A stretch of DNA of 64,000 nt from Muscardinus avellanarius (Eukaryota > Chordata > Mammalia > Rodentia > Gliridae). The first letter of the stretch is position 1. Every line of letters begins with the position of its first letter. Below the pieces are notes generated by a model. It ran no database searches, was not told the DNA's origin, and saw nothing but the letters and a program-made list of their open reading frames with translations. Both the position numbers and the translations under genes were made by a program. This document shows, piece after piece, positions 58,880-64,000 of the stretch. The stretch lies in contig OY726557.1 in the NCBI GenBank assembly GCA_963383645.1, positions 155,745,201 to 155,809,200 of the forward strand. Direction: 5' to 3'.

Positions 58880-60230
58880 AAAACCCCAAAACAATCCCAC
58901 CAATTAATTGATGCAACATTACAAACAAAAACAAATTCAGTAGTAGTCTTTCTCTATGTAGATACTGATTGCTATAGTAACCTTTCCCTCTGTGAGTCTG
59001 GTTCTCTGATTCTTTTCAGTCCATGCAGATGGATGATATCAGTGGGGTTTGAATTAATATTGGGTGAAGGTCACCCTCCACACTTTCCACAGACTTGGAG
59101 CCTAGGTCTTTCCCTGCCTTTGTTGGCAACATATGCTTCTGAAACCAAACTCAATGTAGGGGGTCTCAGTTCTACACAACTCAGGCTGGGCTAATCTGCC
59201 TTCTCCCTGTTCTCCAAAATTGGAATGTCTCTGATGTTCCTGGCAATCCTGCTTGTTGAGTTTAGAGTTAAGTGTAAGATTTCCCCTATACTTTCCACTG
59301 GTCTGAGCCTGAGTCAGTCTGGGCTTCTGATATGATCAACAGCAGATCCCACTCCCACCTTCTCTGAGTTCTTCTCCAGTTTACCAGAACTTCACTTATT
59401 GTGCTCTGGATCTCTGGAGGGTATGGTTATCTCCACTGACACCACTCCTTCCCTCAGTCGTATTGCAAGGTCTCAGACCAAGGGAGTTTGTCATAGCTGC
59501 ACCAGACACTGAGGTTGCTGGGCTGTGGTTTTCATTCAGGGAACTGCAATAAGGGTGTAGCAATTTCTGCCACTCCTATTCCTGCATTTCCTTGAACCAC
59601 AAGAACTCAGACCCAGAGAGTTTATCAAAGCTGGTTGAGTCCCTGCGGATGCAATGCTGGGATTTATGCTGTAGGGGCCGCAATTTCACTTATGATTGCA
59701 TTGGTGCTCCATTGGGACTTTCTCTGGAACCTTCATGGGTGTGGTTAACTCACAGGCATGCTGGCAACATGGCTTCTCTGCTATGCCCTCGGCAGTAAGG
59801 CTGGCATATCTCCCTTCTTGTTTGAGCTCCACTCTGAATCCCTGGAGATGGTGATGGGCTCAGCAGCTAAAAATTTTAGTTCATTTTTGTGCTGAAAGAA
59901 CTGCTGAATTATATCCACCTGGACTGCTTCTGGTCGCTTGAGCTCTTTTCCTCCCTGGAGTCTGATTCTGTGAGTCAGTCATGGTGGCCTTGGAGGGGTG
60001 GCCCCCGCCATGGCATGTCACTTTTTTTTTTCTGCTTCTCAGATTATTCTAGTCTTCCTTTTTTTCTGTCTCTTGTATTTATAGCTTTTATTTTTCTAAT
60101 GATAGTATTTTCTGACTCTAGGGAGTTATATTTGCCACGATGTAGATTGAGCGTCAGCAGTGTTGATAAAAGCTGTTTCACTTGGTCACCATCTTCCTCC
60201 TGATCCCTGTACATGCTCTCTTCAACAGTC
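58880..60230 (-). repeat. L1 5' UTR-like region, antisense
   Basis: Read on the minus strand it starts near 60200 with 'atcaggaggaagatggtgac', resembling the GGAGGAAGATGG start of mammalian L1 5' UTRs. It continues through 'agctataaatacaagaga', 'cagactccagggaggaaaag' and 'ccagagaaagtcccaatgg' toward 'ccagactcacagagggaaag'. No ORF1 or ORF2 follows, because the VNTR and A-rich DNA lie next. Identity is by pattern only. Confidence 0.5.
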
Positions 60231-60239
60231 CACTGCTGG

Positions 60240-60545
60240 GTTCACTCTTCAGAAGAGTAGAAAAGATTTCTCCAGCATTTGGTGCAACAGGGAACCTGCA
60301 GAAGACTTTTTAAATCTGCTAGCCACTGCAGCTCCTCCTCACAGCGCTGTTCCGGTACATTCACAAAGTTTAGAGTTCCCAGGATGTTCCGGTACATCCT
60401 GGGACATGAGGCCACTCCAGACCCCGCTCGCTCAGCTGCAGTGCTCAGAGAGAAAGTAGCCGGTGAGCTTGGTTGGTCGCAACTTTCCACCGGTGCGTTA
60501 GCCGGTTCATCAGTTATTGTTATTAAACACTTTTTTATCTTCAGT
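60240..60545. other. GC-richer segment with 37-bp direct repeat and short hairpin
   Basis: Contains TGTTCCGGTACAT twice (60348-60360 and 60385-60397) and a perfect 10-bp inverted repeat, CCCAGGATGT / ACATCCTGGG (60378-60387 and 60394-60403) with a 6-nt loop. It ends abruptly into AT-rich DNA near 60545. It could be the upstream end of the antisense L1-like element. No protein recognised in the overlapping 92-122-codon frames. Confidence 0.5.
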
Positions 60546-60727
60546 TTTGATGAATGAAAATTCCCAAAGAAGCCTAACAATGAACTACAAGTGCGTGACT
60601 CATGTAGCAAGTGAGCTCTTATCCATTTGAGCTGAAAGGAAAATTGAAAGGAATAATTCAGCCAGAGTTGTAGGGTATGTATGTGTTTGGTAACACTGCT
60701 GTAATTTTTATTACAAATTTAGTGCTT

Positions 60728-60917
60728 TAAAAATACAATTTTTCCAGCTTGGTGGCACACGCTTGTAATCCCAAAGGTTGGGAGGTGGAGACAGGAGGAT
60801 CGCACAGGTTTGAAGCTAGCCTCACTGGCTTGAGAGACCCTGTTTCCAAATAAAATATAAAATAGGTCTGGGAGTGTAGCCCGGAGGTAGAAGGGTTTCA
60901 TCCCTAGTCCCACCAAA

Positions 60918-60960
<43 letters not shown>

Positions 60961-60974
60961 ATACAGTTTTGTCA
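60728..60974 (+). repeat. B1-dID SINE with (AAAT)n tail, sense
   Basis: Body about 60742-60917 ('cagcttggtggcacacgctt', 'gggagtgtagcccggaggta', 'agtcccacca'), tail of about 12 AAAT units (60915-60962). Flanks 'aaatacaatttt' and 'aaatacagtttt' form the target-site duplication. Confidence 0.9.
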
Positions 60975-60977
60975 TCT

Positions 60978-61980
60978 TGCCATTCTAGAGGTCATAAATT
61001 TAATATGGATCTTAATAGGTTTAAACCAAGGTACCAGCATATTTGTAATCCATTTTGGAAACTTTCAAGGAATGCCTATTGTGTTACCTTTCTAATTCCA
61101 AAAGTCCCGTTCTCATCTTTACTCATGTATTCACAACCAGCAATTTAAGGCTGAGATCTTCTCATTCTTCCATCTCATTGACTCTCCCTCTGATTCCTGA
61201 TTCTTTTCCCATTTTGGGGGACCATTTTCATTTCACTGAGCACATGCATAATCTAGGAAATGTTAATATTTTAATATCAGCTGATTGGCAACCATCATTC
61301 CATTTCTAAGCTTAATTCCTCTTTGCCATCCAAATTCACATATCAAAAGGTTATAGGGATAAGGATGTAGTTGTGGAGGTATATTATTCTGTTTTCCAGG
61401 AAACACTGAAATTAATGTAAAATCAGCCGGAGTCTGTACAGATTGTTCTAAGGAACTACACCCATGATTTTTTTCTTCATTAAAGTAGCTTTATTTATTG
61501 CAATAAAGGTCCAGTAAAGAATTCTTCTCTACTGTCCTAGAAATATTAAATAAAGTGAATTTCTGCCTATGTCTGTAGCACAAGCTTTGCCCATGCCATT
61601 TTGATTGACTACCAAAGTTGTGTTATTTATGGATCCTTGCTTCTAAAAGCATATGTATAAATAAGTGCCCTTTCTCCACAAGCTGAGTACTTCATGCAGA
61701 CAGATTACACATGGTTAGTTCTCCTCTTAGAAGGCTCTAGCCAATCAAAAATAACTTTCTGTTAATTCTCAACCTCATCTTTGGAGAAGAACTGGAGACC
61801 TATATTTATTTCCTATAAAATGAAGCATAGTTTCATAAGAATTCTCCAAAGCTATTAAATGTTATCAGTTATTTATTTCATAAAATGTGTTACACAAACA
61901 TTTTATTGAGAATAGAGTTAATTGCAGTTGTAAAAAAATCTAGAAACAAGGAAGTGAATTAACATGTATTTGGATGTATT
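60978..61980. other. Intergenic DNA, no feature recognised
   Basis: No recognisable repeat or gene; an 84-codon frame at 61055-61309 is not recognised. Confidence 0.5.
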
Positions 61981-61984
61981 TATG

Positions 61985-62243
61985 TCAGGTAAAGTGTTGG
62001 CTTTATTTTGTTGTTGTTGTCCTTTTTTTTGTTTTGTTTTTGCAGTACTGGGTATTGCACCCATGGACATTTTATCTCTGAGCTTCACCTGTTTTTATTC
62101 TTTTGAAACAGGGTCTCACTAACTTACAGAGGGCCTCACTAATTTGCTGAGGTTGGCCTTGAACATGTGATCTTCTTGTCTCAGCCTCTTAAGTGCTGGG
62201 ATTACAAGCATGTGTCACCATGCTCAGCTTCAGGTAAAGTGTT
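61985..62243 (-). repeat. SINE, antisense, with perfect 14-bp target-site duplication
   Basis: Body about 61999-62229 ('gcagtactgggtattgcacc' to 'gtgtcaccatgctcagc'). TCAGGTAAAGTGTT at 61985-61998 and 62230-62243 is identical. Confidence 0.9.
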
Positions 62244-62249
62244 TTATCT

Positions 62250-62705
62250 AAATCAAGAGACTATGCATTGGATCTATTTCAGATGGATCACAATAGGTTT
62301 TATTTTACTATCAATTCATTTTATTGTTTACTATAGTTATTTAGTATTAACACAAACTACAACCAATGTATTTTAATGCTCATTGAAAGCTTTTTGGATG
62401 GGAGTTTGATAAAAGTGAGCAAATAATGGAAAGACATGAAATAATAGAGTGAAATATGTTGGCTCATCAAGTAAACTGGAGAAATCGATGGTAAAGGTGA
62501 CAAGACCAAAGGTAGGACTTTTAAAAAAAAGTATTTCTAGGGGACTTCCAAAAGTGTTGCAACTGAGGAAAGCAGTACATTTCAGTTTTGATCTCTATCA
62601 ACATGAAAACAAATCTTTGACCAAAAAAAGCAAAAAATGAAACAAAAAAATATTAAAAAATTAAAAAATGCAATGAAAGATTGAAAAGCCACAGAAACAA
62701 AGCCA
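62250..62705. other. Intergenic DNA, no feature recognised
   Basis: A Lys-rich 63-codon frame (62449-62640) has no recognised domain. Confidence 0.5.
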
Positions 62706-62711
62706 AAGTAT

Positions 62712-63548
62712 AATGTTCTCAAGTTCCATCCACTTCTTTGTAAATGATGTTATTTTGTTCTTTATGGTGGAGTAAAATTTCCTTGTGTACATATCCCATA
62801 GTTTTGTAATTCATTCATCTGTTAATGATCATCTTGGCTGGTTCCAGAGTTTGGAAATTGTGAATTGTGTGGATATGATCATAGCTATACAGCATAAGTT
62901 TGGTATTTTGGTTTCAACTCTTTTAGGTAGATATCTAGAAGTGGTATTGCTGGATTAGGTGTTAGCTTTATTCCCATTCTTGTGAGGATCTTCCATACAG
63001 TAATTTAAAGTAGTTATACTAATTTGCAATCCCACTCACAATGTATAAGAGTCCCCACATCTCCACACCCTTGCTAGCATCTGTGGTACTTTATGTTTTT
63101 AATCATTAAAATTCTTTTTGGGGTTAGATAAAATCTCAGGGTAGATTTGCATCTTTCTGATTGCTAATGATGTTGAACATTTTTATACATTTATTGGCAA
63201 TTTAAACATTATACTGAGATTAGTCAGTCAAAGAAAAAATCAGATGCTCTCCCTAATATGTGGAACCTAGGAAAAAGGGGGGTCATAGAAGAAACTCTAG
63301 ATGAAAAAGAAATAACCATAGATGAGCAAATAAGATGTCCTAAGAAGGAGTATGGGAGAAAATAACAGAGAAATTACCTGATGTGTATGATGTACATTCA
63401 TAAACATATCAAAGTCAATCACTAAGCTAAACATGAGAAAAGGGGAGGGAGGAAATGGGGTAGAAATTGAGGAAGGATAAAATGAGTGTTGTGCACATGT
63501 ATTCATCTACCATATTGTACTTCATTAAAATGTATGACAACAATGCAC
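62712..63548 (+). repeat. L1 with 5' inversion
   Basis: Antisense ORF2-end DNA (62712-63207; 'ttcatctgttaatgatcatc', 'gaagtggtattgctggatta', 'ctccacacccttgctagcat') joins directly to sense 3' UTR (63208-63548; 'gattagtcagtcaaagaaaa', 'tctccctaatatgtggaacc', 'gacaacaatgcaccaattt') and an A-rich tail. It is the clearest twin-priming structure in the window. Confidence 0.9.
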
Positions 63549-63599
63549 CAATTTAAAAAATTAAAAATAATGACAGAAACAGAATAGACGATTAGAGGA

Positions 63600-64000
63600 T
63601 AGAAATGTAACATTTGTGCATCCCCTGAGGAATGGCTGGAGCCTTAGAGGTTGTGGTGACACCATATTGCTAACCAGGCCTTGCATGTTGACACTGCAGC
63701 CTCCAGAGATTCCCAGCAAAAAAGTCAATGACTAAATGAGAAGAACAAGCTGCAGCTCATAGAAATTATAAGTGGTCAGGACCTTGCTCTACACTTCAGA
63801 GATATTCTACTGCCTGGAACACTGGGCCTAGAAGGCCTTCTCCAGAGATTCCAAGCAGCAATCAACAACATAGTAAATAAACTCACAGGGACTAGCATAG
63901 TAAGCAAAACTTTCAAGATCTGGTGAAGGTGGGGCCGAAGTCTGCTGTTAGATATAGCAGAGAGCCCCCAGCGCCATTTAAGCAAAGTTCACAGCACCGT
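63600..64000 (+). pseudogene. Possible retropseudogene remnant, source unknown
   Basis: Less AT-rich than its surroundings. A 64-codon stop-free frame at 63732-63923 reads a plausible globular sequence (for example GQDLALHFRDILLPGTLGLE, then GLLQRFQAAINNIVNKLTG), but it has no start codon and stops precede and follow it in frame. I do not recognise the source. The window ends inside this stretch. It could equally be an unrecognised repeat. Confidence 0.25.

Noticed and set aside
55788..60520. Target-site duplication enclosing the whole 55.8-60.5-kb block
   Set aside because: The similarity ('gttatttaaattatacaa' against 'gttattgttattaaacac') has too many mismatches in AT-rich DNA to count as evidence.

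Overview
The window is nuclear DNA of a mammal, almost certainly a squirrel-family rodent (Sciuridae, ground-squirrel or marmot type). The main evidence is the dominant SINE. It has a 7SL/B1-like head (GGCCGGGCGTGGTGGTGCAC) joined to an ID-like tail (the part reading 'gtgtagcccggaggtagaag'), which is the B1-dID arrangement known from squirrels and dormice. Simple ID elements, rodent-type L1 3' ends ending in 'acaatgcaccaataaaa', and MaLR-type LTRs fit this. No intact protein-coding gene, functional RNA gene or CRISPR array was found. All long open frames lie in repeats or are unsupported by any recognisable protein. I read it as AT-rich intergenic (or deep intronic) DNA.

Layout: 0-8.8 kb holds SINEs, an old L1 5' region in antisense (about 3.96-6.67 kb) broken by younger insertions, and an unusual composite element at 7053-8047. 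From 8.8 to 37 kb there is mostly unique AT-rich DNA with scattered SINEs, microsatellites, L1 3' ends and one MaLR LTR. From 37 to 51 kb L1 is dense: L1s with 5' inversions, one L1 nested in another, a roughly 300-bp direct duplication, an imperfect palindrome of about 0.8 kb, a MaLR LTR, and a repeat-free block (46.15-46.9 kb) that looks like a conserved non-coding element. From 51 to 55.8 kb there is ordinary DNA with young SINEs. From 55.8 to 60.55 kb there is a GC- and CpG-rich complex: 119-bp tandem monomers, divergent spacer repeats, a 1.9-kb array of alternating 50-bp monomers, an A-rich stretch, and an antisense L1 5'-UTR-like region. From 60.6 to 64 kb there are SINEs, another 5'-inverted L1 and an unassigned pseudogene-like stretch.

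The most interesting signal is that the 50-bp VNTR occurs at two places, 49 kb apart and in opposite orientations. At 7 kb it is fused directly to an L1 3' UTR and A-rich tail and bounded by a 9-bp target-site duplication. At the other end of that insertion sits a 52-nt piece of unspliced pre-tRNA-Leu starting exactly at the tRNA 5' end. This is the architecture of a non-autonomous composite 'VNTR' retroposon, analogous in plan to primate SVA or LAVA. The 56-kb locus may hold a longer relative with its CpG-rich promoter-like part. Coordinates of repeats are by eye and may be off by several bases; percent identities are rough estimates.
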